DNA from: JADJXV01 sp046328995
Lineage (GTDB): Bacteria; Bacteroidota; Ignavibacteria; Kapaibacteriales; UBA961
Assembly (NCBI GenBank): GCA_046328995.1
Contig: JAXLVN010000004.1
Coordinates: 124,001 to 188,000 of the forward strand
Direction: 5' to 3'
DNA: 64,000 nt
In this document: piece by piece, positions 41,947-49,870 of the stretch
How positions within the stretch are numbered: the first letter of the stretch is position 1
Layout of the letters: the number at the start of each line of letters is the position of its first letter
Notes under the pieces: model-generated
What the model was told of the DNA's origin: nothing
The model's input: only the letters and a program-made list of their open reading frames with translations
Databases searched by the model: none
Position numbers and translations under genes: made by a program

Positions 41947-42400
41947 GTTTTAGGAGACTTTATAAAGTCTGCTTTCGCACTCAAGTATTCAAAGAAAACA
42001 TCATTGTAAAGATGGTCGGCTATGATGAATTTTTTAACGCAGAGGCGCAGAGAACGCAAAGAAATCTCGTAGCCGTGTGTCTCAAACAGTCGCCGACACG
42101 AAGATGCAGCGTTACTGCAAACACCGGTATCTATACTGTTTTTGGGGTTACTTTTGTGTCTTCGTGAAAAATTAATTATCAGTGAGAAGCCACGGAGGTC
42201 ACAAAAAGAACATCTCCTTATCTCTGCGACTTTGCGTTAAAAAATCACCTGCACGACGGCATTTCGGCTACGCTCAATGCCCGGCTTATGGTCGATTCAT
42301 TTCTTTTTTATAGGGTAAATTCTGCGAACCACAAAAATTGTCCGAGGATCTCAATTTTATAGTCAAATTTAAGTCAACCATTTCATCCATCCAATATCCC
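41947..42400. other. Intergenic region with inverted-end repeat element
   Basis: 454 bases. Mostly the element at 42031-42257; the rest is AT-rich without features. Confidence 0.55.
42031..42257. repeat. Inverted-end element (TTTTTAACGCAGAGGCGCAGAGA)
   Basis: Left end TTTTTAACGCAGAGGCGCAG AGA (42031-42053); right end TCTCTGCGACTTTGCGTTAAAAAAT (42221-42245), its near reverse complement, followed by CACCTGCACGA. The right-end words recur at 27494-27520 and inside the 27.5-kb array. Confidence 0.7.
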
Positions 42401-43057
42401 ATGTCCGACGGCAAGAATACATCATCGACGCGCACATTCCTCTATCTTGCTTGCGGAATAATCGTCGTCGTGCTCGTGGGAGTATGGACATTCAAGAATT
42501 TCAACTTCAATCGGCGCTATACGGTGGGGCAGGCAATAGATAGTTTGAATGACGTGCAGGTCTTTTACAATGGCGGCGTGAGCAATGTGACGGGGCGTAA
42601 TCTGACGGAAGATAACTATAATCTGGGGCTGAAATACCAATGTGTGGAGTTCGTAAAGCGATATTATTACGAACACTTACACCACAAAATGCCCGACGCA
42701 AGCGGCAATGCAAAAGATTTCTTCGATGCTACGCTACCGGACGGATCCATCAGTCCAAAACGTGGACTCACGCAATACCGCAACCCAAGTACGACTATGC
42801 CGGCACCCGACGACCTGCTCATCTTCAGCGGTTCGGCGCTGAACTCCTATGGTCACGTCGCCATCATCGCCAGCGTCACAGAGAATGAGATAGAAATTAT
42901 CCAGCAGAATCCGGGTCCGTACAGTCCGTCACGCGAGAAATTACCACTCGAAACTATCAATGGGAAATGGCATATTCGGAGTGAGCGGATACTGGGGTGG
43001 CTGCGGAAGGAAGCGGTTGAAAAATCAACAAGTATAATTAATAGTAAAAAGAAATAA
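42401..43057 (+). CDS. Membrane-anchored CHAP-domain amidase
   Basis: 218 residues from the ATG at 42401, directly before the anchor; the frame is open from 42338 but adds nothing recognisable. One membrane segment (about 12-28, FLYLACGIIVVVLVGVW). CHAP (NlpC/P60-like) domain: catalytic Cys in YQCVEFVKRYYY (about 80), His in SYGHVAIIASV (about 150), and Asn/Asp in a following QQNPGP. It probably hydrolyses peptide bonds in peptidoglycan, or a glutathionylspermidine-type amide; which one is not decided. The gene sits in a run of small, unrelated plus-strand genes. Confidence 0.87.
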   Translation: MSDGKNTSSTRTFLYLACGIIVVVLVGVWTFKNFNFNRRYTVGQAIDSLNDVQVFYNGGVSNVTGRNLTEDNYNLGLKYQCVEFVKRYYYEHLHHKMPDASGNAKDFFDATLPDGSISPKRGLTQYRNPSTTMPAPDDLLIFSGSALNSYGHVAIIASVTENEIEIIQQNPGPYSPSREKLPLETINGKWHIRSERILGWLRKEAVEKSTSIINSKKK

Positions 43058-43082
43058 TTATAATGTACCTTACGCTACAACA

Positions 43083-43601
43083 ATGACACTATCCCAAGAC
43101 TTACTCCACGAACTTCGCCTTGAAGCAGGGGTGACGCGCCGATTTTTAGAACGGGTACCGTTTGATCAGGCGGATTTCAGGCCTCATGCTCTGTCCGAAC
43201 CGTTAGGACGACTCGCTATTCATGTGGCTGAAATTATCGCGTGGTGGAGAGAATGTATCGTTAATAACAGTCTGGATTTCATTGACTTCGAACCGAAAGA
43301 CATACGGTCGTCGGATGAACTTCTCCGCTATTTCGATGAATTGCTGCGTGAGGCAGAGGCAGCACTACTCAATGCCCGGGATGAAGATTTCCAAGACCTG
43401 TGGTCCATGAAGCATGGAGAAGACATTCTGTTTACGTTACCCAAAAAACAGGTACTTCGCCATTTTTGCCTACATCATCTTGTGCATCATCGCGCACAAT
43501 TAGGGATGTACCTGCGGCTTCTCGGCGTTCAAGTGCCTGCTACGTATGGTCCTTCTGCCGATGACGAAGACGTCATTATGATAACTCCCTATCGCATTTG
43601 A
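43083..43601 (+). CDS. DinB-family protein
   Basis: 172 residues. DinB/YfiT-like four-helix bundle with metal-binding histidines: LGRLAIHVAEIIAWW (about 47) and LHHLVHHRAQLGMYLRLLGV (His about 135 and 139). Members are metal-dependent thiol S-transferases (bacillithiol, mycothiol or glutathione) or of unknown function. Length and helix pattern are normal. Starts 26 bases after the CHAP gene stop and may be co-transcribed with it. Confidence 0.9.
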   Translation: MTLSQDLLHELRLEAGVTRRFLERVPFDQADFRPHALSEPLGRLAIHVAEIIAWWRECIVNNSLDFIDFEPKDIRSSDELLRYFDELLREAEAALLNARDEDFQDLWSMKHGEDILFTLPKKQVLRHFCLHHLVHHRAQLGMYLRLLGVQVPATYGPSADDEDVIMITPYRI

Positions 43602-43610
43602 CATCTCCTC

Positions 43611-43642
43611 CCGAGAGTATCGCTTCTCAGCGATGCCCTCGG
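43611..43642. repeat. Covarying hairpin repeat, copy 2
   Basis: CCGAGAGTATCGCTTCTCAG CGATGCCCTCGG; partner of 34048-34079 with compensated stem changes. Confidence 0.8.
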
Positions 43643-43719
43643 TTAATGGAAAAGGAGCCGTTCCTATCGCAACTTCAAATAACATTGAAAAAACGTCGCA
43701 GACGTTTCAAAACGCAAGA

Positions 43720-43767
43720 GAGCCATCGGCTCGAACCAAATTGTAGGGCTGGATTTCAATCCAGTCC
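43720..43767. repeat. 48-bp palindromic repeat, copy 2
   Basis: GAGCCATCGGCTCGAACCAA, ATTGTAGGGCTGGATTTCAA, TCCAGTCC; second copy of 35661-35708. As in the first locus it follows the covarying hairpin within about 1.6 kb or less (here about 80 bases). Confidence 0.85.
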
Positions 43768-43804
43768 CAAATATACAATCAGTAACCCAAACACATCCAA
43801 CAAC

Positions 43805-44377
43805 ATGAAGCAATTTCTACTCTTAGCAACAATCCTTCTCCTCGCCTCCTGCAACAAGCCGGCGGGCATGACACGTTCGCCTGAACCGGCTCCCGCAGCC
43901 GGGGCGGAAGTGCAGTCCTCAAGCGGACAATTCACCGTACACCTGCCGCCCGACTACCCAACGCCGGACGCTGATACGCAGCACATTGCAACGCCCACAG
44001 GTGACACTATCTCGATGTATTCCTATATCTCGGAACTGCCGCGCGGCGTGTGTATTTTTGGGTCGAATGAATATTCATTCACTACCTTCAAAAATCAAGA
44101 CCCCGACGATATGCTCGAAAATGCACGGGACGCCGCCGTTAAGCAATGGAATGCAAAACTCACGACATCGAATTTTTTCAATGATGGTAAAAAACGCGGT
44201 ATCTCCTTTTATTTCATCACAAAAATGGATGAGAAGGACTACTTCGGGCGCTTCGATTATGTCATCAGCAAGCCGCGAATGTATCAGGTGGGATTCCTTT
44301 CGCATGATAAATCGGAAATTTTGAAGCCCGAGATTCAGCGGTATTTTGGTTCGCTGGTGGTGCCGGTGGCACAGTGA
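43805..44377 (+). CDS. Lipoprotein of unknown function
   Basis: 190 residues from the ATG at 43805; the earlier open frame crosses two repeats and is not coding. Lipobox MKQFLLLATILLLASC, acylated Cys16. After a Pro/Ala-rich linker (TRSPEPAPAAGAEVQ) the chain reads SGQFTVHLPPDYPTPDA and continues as an alpha/beta domain resembling PsbP/DcrB-like proteins (ARDAAVKQWNAKL, GISFYFITKMDEKDYFGRFDYVIS, RMYQVGFLS). No certain family. Ends near a repeat cluster that leads to the IS element. Confidence 0.78.
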   Translation: MKQFLLLATILLLASCNKPAGMTRSPEPAPAAGAEVQSSSGQFTVHLPPDYPTPDADTQHIATPTGDTISMYSYISELPRGVCIFGSNEYSFTTFKNQDPDDMLENARDAAVKQWNAKLTTSNFFNDGKKRGISFYFITKMDEKDYFGRFDYVISKPRMYQVGFLSHDKSEILKPEIQRYFGSLVVPVAQ

Positions 44378-44742
44378 TTCTTGCGCTGATGGCACGCTGA
44401 TGGCGCAGATTTTTGTGATGTTCGCTGATGTATGATGGTCTGTCATTCTGAATGAGTCTTCGAATGAAGAATCGCCACTTGCTTATCGGAATGGCACGCT
44501 GATGGCGCTGATTTTTATGATTGTCGCTGATGTTGGAGGGGTTGAAACAGAAAATACTTTCAACGTAAGGAAGAAATCGGTAAGTAATTGAACACTTCGA
44601 CAAGCTCTATTAGATTCAGTGTGACGATAAGTCGTTCGTCATGCTGAGTTCCCAACGGGCGTACGAACGCCCGTAACAGTAAGCAATGACACAAGGTTGC
44701 CCAAAAGAAATCCCCCGCCTAAGAAGGCGACCCCTTTGTCAA
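44378..44742. repeat. Repeat-rich intergenic region upstream of the IS
   Basis: Two copies of GGCACGCTGATGGCGC(A/T) followed by GATTTTT (44388-44430 and 44490-44535), a GTCATTCTGA/GAAGAATCG element (44441-44475) and a TTCGACAAGCTC...TCAGTGTGACG word (44597-44625). From about 44708 the AAATCCCC palindromic element starts, into which the IS inserted. Confidence 0.7.
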
Positions 44743-45959
44743 GCAGGGCTGTTAAGTTCTAAATCTGATAAGTTTTATTATCTCATCAATACGATTAATG
44801 TGTGATTCAATGGCGGGTTTTATTTTCTTTAAGCCATTCTTTCGGAATATATTGATAGCTATTCTTCGGAATATCGCAAATTTCTCGTGGACATCGTTTG
44901 ATGGCTCTTTCGTCGTATCTTCTTGAAAGACAACATCTAGTTCTCTATGTAAATTATTCTCTATTTGCCAATGAAGGCGTATATACTCAGCGAATTTCTC
45001 AGCACTCGTCTTCCCGAGACTACTGATATAGTAGTGGTGGTACTCATAAGGCTGGCCTGAACGCACGCCGTAGCTACGTAAATGGAGAATGCTCTTTATT
45101 CCGTTCCATTCCTTCGGAATGAGATGACAATCACGCCAAAGGGAGACCTCTCGATACTCTAGGCGACCTTTATGTTTGGTCGTAGATGTGGAGCTCTCAA
45201 GAGCCGGAATCTCGGCTATTGTTGCTTTAATTTGTTTGTAAAGTGTCTTCTGATTTTCTTTTGCCGCAATCAGGAAGTCATTGTCACTCTTGAGGATTGC
45301 ATCGATTGTTTTTTTTGGGTATGGAGCGCGTCTAACGTTATAAGCGCTTTGTTTATCGTTAATTTCTCGATGAGTGCCTGGACAAACGGGATCTCACTTT
45401 CTTCTTTATTTTGATAGTTTGCTGTCTGAATAACGACTCCCCGTTCGGCTGCATACACGTGAGCAAAACAGACAAAATCCTGATACGAGGACGAGTAATC
45501 TTGAAGAGACGCACGAATACTTTTGCCGTCGATATTAATAACAACTGACGGAGTGTCGGTGTTCGCATCGGGGGCATCATCATGCAAAATGACACACGAC
45601 TGTGCCCATAGATTAAATTGAAGAAGTACTTGTTTAAAATCAGTATTGCGTATAATTTCTCGTATAGTCACATGACTGGGAACGCCGTTTTTAAGCCCAA
45701 AAGCTTCAATCAATGTTTGTTCGTGTCGTTTAGCTAACCGGGCAATTTCTCGATACTTAGTGTAACCATTCATAACTCCTATAACGATAATGGTAAGCAT
45801 AGCATCCAACGGGTAGCGTTTGCCTTCGTTACGTCTAAAGTCCGGTATCTTTTTAAAAAAGGCTTGTATATCCATCGAAGTCGAGTCCTATTATTATTCC
45901 TATATTTTTGTTGTGTTGTAACGCAAAAATAAACCTTCTTAAGAACTTAACAGCCCTGC
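44743..45959 (-). mobile_element. ISAs1-family insertion sequence, 1217 bp
   Basis: Perfect 18-bp terminal inverted repeats GCAGGGCTGTTAAGTTCT at both ends and an exact 8-bp target duplication TTTGTCAA (44735-44742 and 45960-45967). It carries one transposase on minus, split over two frames. Joining the flanks restores GACCCCTTTGTCAAGGGGTC, a palindrome belonging to a MITE-like element whose ends are AAATCCCCCGCC (from 44708) and GGGGATTTAAGGCG (to about 46041). The IS therefore sits inside another repeat. Confidence 0.93.
44752..45875 (-). CDS. ISAs1-family DDE transposase in two frames joined at an A8 run
   Basis: Frame one (45875 to about 45310, stop at 45270) begins MDIQAFFKKIPDFRRNEGKR and KYREIARLAKRH, the DDE_Tnp_1-associated N-terminus, then NIDGKSIRA (first D) and ALITLDALHTQKK (second D). 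At minus-strand CAAAAAAAAC (45309-45316) a -1 shift enters an open frame: TIDAILKSDNDFLIAAKENQ, then HWQIENNLHRELDVVFQED with the catalytic E, ending at 44752 inside the terminal repeat. The joined protein is about 374 residues, normal for ISAs1. The second frame has no stop in between. Either programmed slippage on A8 or a single-base inactivating indel. Confidence 0.85.
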
Positions 45960-46245
45960 TTTGTCAAGGGGTCAAAGACTCTAAACGTCCCCTTGATAAA
46001 GGGGAAAATATTTGCGAAGCAAACGAAGGGGATTTAAGGCGATGGTATAATAATATGATTTATATGGTAATTATGTTGTCAACTTCAAATGGGTCATTAA
46101 CAGCTTGCCTATACGCATTAAGCAACTACCGAATTCTGAAAATGACAATGTTGGTTCGCGACCTGTCCTAGCGAGGTATGATGTATATTTGCATAACTTG
46201 AACATCTCAATTCTCTTCAATTGATTCTCAATTTCTCTCTACCTT
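45960..46245. other. Right remnant of MITE-like element and nadE promoter region
   Basis: 286 bases. CCCCTTGATAAAGGGG hairpin and GGGGATTTAAGGCG end belong to the element split by the IS. A TATATTTG box (46184-46191) lies 55 nt before nadE. Confidence 0.6.
46184..46191 (+). promoter_or_regulatory. Candidate -7 box for nadE
   Basis: TATATTTG matches TAnnTTTG, 55 nt upstream of the nadE ATG. No -33 element found. Confidence 0.4.
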
Positions 46246-48177
46246 ATGGATATCCTCTCTCTTGGTATGATGCGCGTCGGTGTGTGCTCGCCCGAACTCC
46301 GCGTGGCTGATGTTGAATTCAACACCTCACAAATCATCGATGCCATTCGCCGTGCCGATGCGGATGAGGTCGGACTGCTTGTCTTTCCCGAATTGTGCAT
46401 CACCGGTTACTCATGCGCTGATTTGTTTTATCAGCCAACCTTGCTGCAGGCGGCAGAGCGCGCGCTCGAACGTATTGCCGATGAACTATTTTCCTCCAAT
46501 GTCGCGGTCGTCGTCGGACTGCCGGTCGCTCTTGACGGCAGGATTTTCAATTGCGCAGCGTTTATTTCCGGCGGGAAAATCTGCGGTTTGGTGCCCAAGA
46601 CATTTATTCCCAATACCAATGAATTTTATGAAAAACGGTGGTTTACGTCCGCAACTGCATGTTCGGATAGAGAGATACGTTTTGCCGGGCGCACCGTTCA
46701 AATAAGCGCGAAATTGCTTTTTCAAGCGGCGAATTTCCCGGAATGTGTCGTAGGAATTGAAATCTGCGAAGACCTCTGGAGTGTGATTCCACCGAGCAGC
46801 AGGCAGGCAATTGCAGGCGCAACGATTCTCATTAATCCCTCGGCAAGCGATGAACTTTTGGGCAAATCCGACTATCGGCGCGCGCTCGTCAGTTCGCAAT
46901 CGGCGCGGTGCCTTGCCGCCTATCTCTATTCCGGAGCCGGTGCAGGAGAATCGACAACCGATGTGGTGTTTGGCGGACATTCCATGATTGCTGAAAATGG
47001 TCAACTACTTGCTGAAACTCCACGTTTTGAATTCTCTACTCAAATCGCAACAGCCGATATCGACCTCGCACGCTTAGCCGCCGAACGCCGGAGAAATAGT
47101 TCGTTTAAGGATGAAGTGCAGAGTGAGAATTTCCGGATTATACCCTTCAATTTTCGTCAGGCGACTCGCGCTCTTCGCCGCGCTATTCCACAGTCGCCGT
47201 TTGTTCCGCAGAACCCTTCCGAGCGTACCGAACGATGCCGTGAAATATTCGCACTCCAATCGACGGCTCTTGCTAAACGCTTGCGTCATATTGGTGCTAC
47301 GTCGGTTGTGCTTGGCGTTTCGGGCGGACTAGACTCCACACTCGCGCTCCTTGCCTGCGTGAAAACATTCGACAAACTTGGTCTGGAGCGTTCGGGAATT
47401 GTAGCCGTGTCGATGAGTGGCTTCGGCACGACGCGTCGAACAAAATCGAATGCCGAAGTGCTCGCGACCGAACTCGGCACGACGCTCCGGCTGATACCGA
47501 TTGATGCGTCCGTGCGGCAGCATTTTCGCGATATCGGGCATGATGAAACGGTGCACGATCTGGTGTACGAAAATGCGCAGGCACGCGAGCGCACGCAGAT
47601 ATTGATGGATGTGGCGCATCAGACGAATGCGATTGTTGTGGGCACGGGCGATCTGTCCGAGCTCGCGCTGGGCTGGTGCACGTACAATGGCGATCATATT
47701 TCGATGTATGGGATTAATTCCGGTATTCCGAAAACGCTCGTGCGGTATTTAGTGGAATTTGCGGCCGGTGAGGCAACGGAAACGGTGGAGGGAATTTTGC
47801 ACGATATTCTTGATACGCCTGTTTCACCCGAACTCCTTCCACCGTCGGAGGATGGTACGATTGCCCAAAAAACTGAGGACACGATTGGCCCCTATATTCT
47901 CCATGATTTTTTCTTGTATTACGCGATACGGTGTATGTTCCCACCACGGAAAATTTATGCATTTGCGTGTGCTGCTTTTGAGGGTGAATTCTCACAAGCG
48001 ACCATTAAATCATGGCTTGCTGTTTTCTATAAGCGATTCTTCACGCAGCAGTTCAAGCGCTCATGCCTGCCCGACGGCGTCAAAATCGGCAGTGTCGCTC
48101 TCTCGCCCCGTGCCGATTGGCGGATGCCGAGCGATGCACAGGCAGGGTTGTGGATTCGTGAGGTGGAGGAGTTGTAG
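46246..48177 (+). CDS. nadE: Glutamine-dependent NAD+ synthetase
   Basis: 643 residues, two-domain NadE. N-terminal nitrilase-type glutaminase (about 1-290) with the triad Glu in VFPELCITGYS (about 48), Lys in LVPKTFIPNTN (about 116) and Cys in GIEICEDLW (about 174). C-terminal ATP pyrophosphatase synthase domain with the P-loop VVLGVSGGLDSTLALL (about 357-372) and GTGDLSELALGW, plus the late block CLPDGVKIGSVALSPRADW. Converts deamido-NAD+ to NAD+ with ammonia channelled from glutamine. All catalytic residues present and the length is normal. Confidence 0.97.
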   Translation: MDILSLGMMRVGVCSPELRVADVEFNTSQIIDAIRRADADEVGLLVFPELCITGYSCADLFYQPTLLQAAERALERIADELFSSNVAVVVGLPVALDGRIFNCAAFISGGKICGLVPKTFIPNTNEFYEKRWFTSATACSDREIRFAGRTVQISAKLLFQAANFPECVVGIEICEDLWSVIPPSSRQAIAGATILINPSASDELLGKSDYRRALVSSQSARCLAAYLYSGAGAGESTTDVVFGGHSMIAENGQLLAETPRFEFSTQIATADIDLARLAAERRRNSSFKDEVQSENFRIIPFNFRQATRALRRAIPQSPFVPQNPSERTERCREIFALQSTALAKRLRHIGATSVVLGVSGGLDSTLALLACVKTFDKLGLERSGIVAVSMSGFGTTRRTKSNAEVLATELGTTLRLIPIDASVRQHFRDIGHDETVHDLVYENAQARERTQILMDVAHQTNAIVVGTGDLSELALGWCTYNGDHISMYGINSGIPKTLVRYLVEFAAGEATETVEGILHDILDTPVSPELLPPSEDGTIAQKTEDTIGPYILHDFFLYYAIRCMFPPRKIYAFACAAFEGEFSQATIKSWLAVFYKRFFTQQFKRSCLPDGVKIGSVALSPRADWRMPSDAQAGLWIREVEEL

Positions 48178-48196
48178 TACGGTGGGTGTAATAAAA

Positions 48197-48280
48197 CGTA
48201 GGGGCAATCCCTTGCGGTTGCCCCAAAAGAGGAGTATTTCATTATCCATAGAAGAGGGTAACCGAAAAGAATTATCCCTA
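48197..48280. repeat. Palindromic element (TAGGGGCAATCC..), copy 1
   Basis: CGTAGGGGCAATCCCTTGCG GTTGCCCC then AAAAGAGG, and an inverted right part GGGTAACCGAAAAGAATTAT CCCTA. Degenerate copy of the element at 49536-49637. It marks the left side of the 48306-49434 gene group. Confidence 0.8.
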
Positions 48281-48305
48281 TAACTTTCAAGAGGAATATC
48301 AAACA

Positions 48306-48722
48306 ATGACAAAAACTGAACTCTTACATCTTCTTGAATTATTTGAATATTCAAGCTCAAATGATGAAAGAATAAAATTAATGCAAAAAATCCAAGAAAA
48401 TATCAACGATCCGGATTTCACTTATAAGTATTTAAGCTACCAATATGATGACTTAACCCTTCCTGAGGTTATTGACGAGGTGTTGTCTTATTCACCCCCT
48501 AAAAGAAATTTAAATCATGAAGAACTTATAACCCTTATTGAGAAAATTATACATCGAACTGTAAATGACCGAGAATATGGCAAATTAATTAATACACTGG
48601 AAGCAAATATCTCAGATCCTAATGTGACTGACTACTTTCAAATCAAAGGTATTTCTCCAGAACAAATACTCGAAAAAGCCCTTACATATCAACCAATAAG
48701 ACTACCCGCATCTTCAGAATAG
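48306..48722 (+). CDS. Tandem colicin/pyocin-immunity-like small protein
   Basis: 138 residues, AT-rich gene. The chain is an internal duplication: residues 4-62 (ELLHLLELFEYSSSNDERIK, INDPD, SYQYDDLTLPEVIDEVLSY) and 73-130 (ELITLIEKIIHRTVNDREYG, ISDPN, IKGISPEQILEKALTY) align throughout. Each half has the helix order of colicin E immunity proteins Im7/Im9 (PF01320): EFLQLV-like helix I, acidic helix II ending in HP/DP, short loop, and SPSGIVNTVKQW-like helix IV. The canonical DLIYYP helix III is poorly conserved. If right, it is an immunity protein against a nuclease bacteriocin, with no such toxin beside it. Another helical family is possible. Confidence 0.5.
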   Translation: MTKTELLHLLELFEYSSSNDERIKLMQKIQENINDPDFTYKYLSYQYDDLTLPEVIDEVLSYSPPKRNLNHEELITLIEKIIHRTVNDREYGKLINTLEANISDPNVTDYFQIKGISPEQILEKALTYQPIRLPASSE

Positions 48723-48801
48723 GATACTTTTAAAAAAAAAGTACAAGATAGTGATTCATTAAAAAAAATCCGTGGAAGAAACATCCCTCGGGTTCTTTGT
48801 C

Positions 48802-49185
48802 TTACAAGCTATGCGGGTCAATGACTTTGAGGCCGTTGATGTTGTTGAAATCTGAGGTGTTGCGGGTAATGAGCGTCAAATCATGAATAATTGCAGTGGC
48901 CGCAATGATTGCATCGGGTAATTTTATCTTTCTGCTTTTTCTGATAGCAATCGTTGTATTGACAATGTCGCTGCTCAGACCAAGAACTGTTGAACTATTA
49001 ATAAATGTTTCGACCGTAGTCTGCTCTTGTGCGGAGGTAAAACTAAACCCTAGCGCTTCTATTTGGGTAATAACAGAAACCATCGGCTCCTCATCGACGA
49101 TGCTGGTGAGCATCTGCATACCCGCATCGGGCAGGGACGCTTCAAGAAAATTAATAACAGCATTGGTATCAAGTAAATAGCTCAT
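48802..49185 (-). CDS. vapC: PIN-domain toxin (VapC-like)
   Basis: 127 residues. PIN ribonuclease: Asp6 in YLLDTNAVINFLE, Glu in VITQIEALGF (about 43), Asp in IKLPDAIIAATAI (about 95) and Asp in ITRNTSDF (about 117), the four acidic metal ligands of VapC. Cleaves RNA, often tRNA or rRNA, when not neutralised. It follows the antitoxin gene (49189-49434) by three bases on the same strand. Some 80 bases of AT-rich sequence separate its 3' end from the immunity-like gene, which is convergent. Confidence 0.93.
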   Translation of the reverse strand: MSYLLDTNAVINFLEASLPDAGMQMLTSIVDEEPMVSVITQIEALGFSFTSAQEQTTVETFINSSTVLGLSSDIVNTTIAIRKSRKIKLPDAIIAATAIIHDLTLITRNTSDFNNINGLKVIDPHSL

Positions 49186-49188
49186 TGG

Positions 49189-49434
49189 TTAGAATTGTTT
49201 GCTGAGCCGTTCTTCCCATTCATTTCTGCTTTCGGCGACATAGTCGAGCATCGCTTTTGCCGTTTCGTGGGAGAGCGTTCCGGCGAGTTCGGAAAGTTTC
49301 TTTTTGGGGGAAGGTTCGAGTTGTACGAGTGCTTTCAGGTCCTCATGCTTTTCGGTGATGGTATTCCAGTCACTCAGAGGCACAAATATCCCCGTAGCAT
49401 TTCCAAATCCGTCTTGCAATACTTGTAGTCTCAT
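49189..49434 (-). CDS. Antitoxin partner of the VapC-like toxin
   Basis: 81 residues from the ATG at 49434; the frame is open 32 codons further but that stretch is unlike an antitoxin. The N-terminus MRLQVLQDGFGNATGIFVPL followed by DWNTI is the strand-turn-strand start of Bacteroidota antitoxins of the Phd/RelB-like kind (QVIKDxxGxPxGVFIPxxEW). The C-terminal half (LSHETAKAMLDYVAESRNEW) is a helix for toxin binding. Three-base gap to vapC. Confidence 0.85.
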   Translation of the reverse strand: MRLQVLQDGFGNATGIFVPLSDWNTITEKHEDLKALVQLEPSPKKKLSELAGTLSHETAKAMLDYVAESRNEWEERLSKQF

Positions 49435-49535
49435 GTGTAGTATAATAGTTTGAAAGTTGTTGTTTTGAAATGGCAGTACAAAATTATCTAAAAAAGATAA
49501 ATGTACGACAGTTTTGAGCATGGACAGCATAAAAA

Positions 49536-49637
49536 CCGTAGTGGCAATCCTTTGCGGTTGCCCGAAAAGAGGTGTATTTCAAAAAAGAGCTGCACACGAA
49601 CACAAGAGGGCAACCGTAAAGGATTGCCCCTACGACG
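49536..49637. repeat. Palindromic element (TAGGGGCAATCC..), copy 2
   Basis: Inverted ends CCGTAGTGGCAATCCTTTGC GGTTGCCC and GGGCAACCGTAAAGGATTGC CCCTACG around a 45-base core. Sister of 48197-48280; shares AAAAGAGGxGTATTTC next to the left end. Confidence 0.9.
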
Positions 49638-49749
49638 GAAATAAATCTCACTTCCTGCTGAATTCAACGCACCCAAATCCACCTTCCCCGGCTCATAGTT
49701 GAATCCAATGATTTTTCATATCTACAGCCGTAATTCTCATATTAACTCA

Positions 49750-49778
49750 TTGATGTAAAAGTTTGTTGATTAATTTTG
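49750..49778 (+). promoter_or_regulatory. Bacteroidota-type promoter of the sensor kinase
   Basis: TTG (49750-49752), 18-nt spacer, TAATTTTG (49771-49778). The expected transcription start near 49785 excludes the first ATG-like start at 49763 and supports GTG 49871. Confidence 0.6.
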
Positions 49779-49870
49779 CGTGCCATTGGTGTTCTGCCGG
49801 TCGGCGGATAAGTGCGGCGTTCATTCAAGCGGGTGAGAATGATATTCATACCGACAAACAGGTTCATTTC

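Larger units (their letters stand above)
49435..49870. other. Intergenic region with MITE-like copy and kinase promoter
   Basis: 436 bases. Holds the palindromic element 49536-49637 and the promoter at 49750-49778. I place the kinase start at 49871, so the first 108 bases of the open frame from 49763 are leader. Confidence 0.6.
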
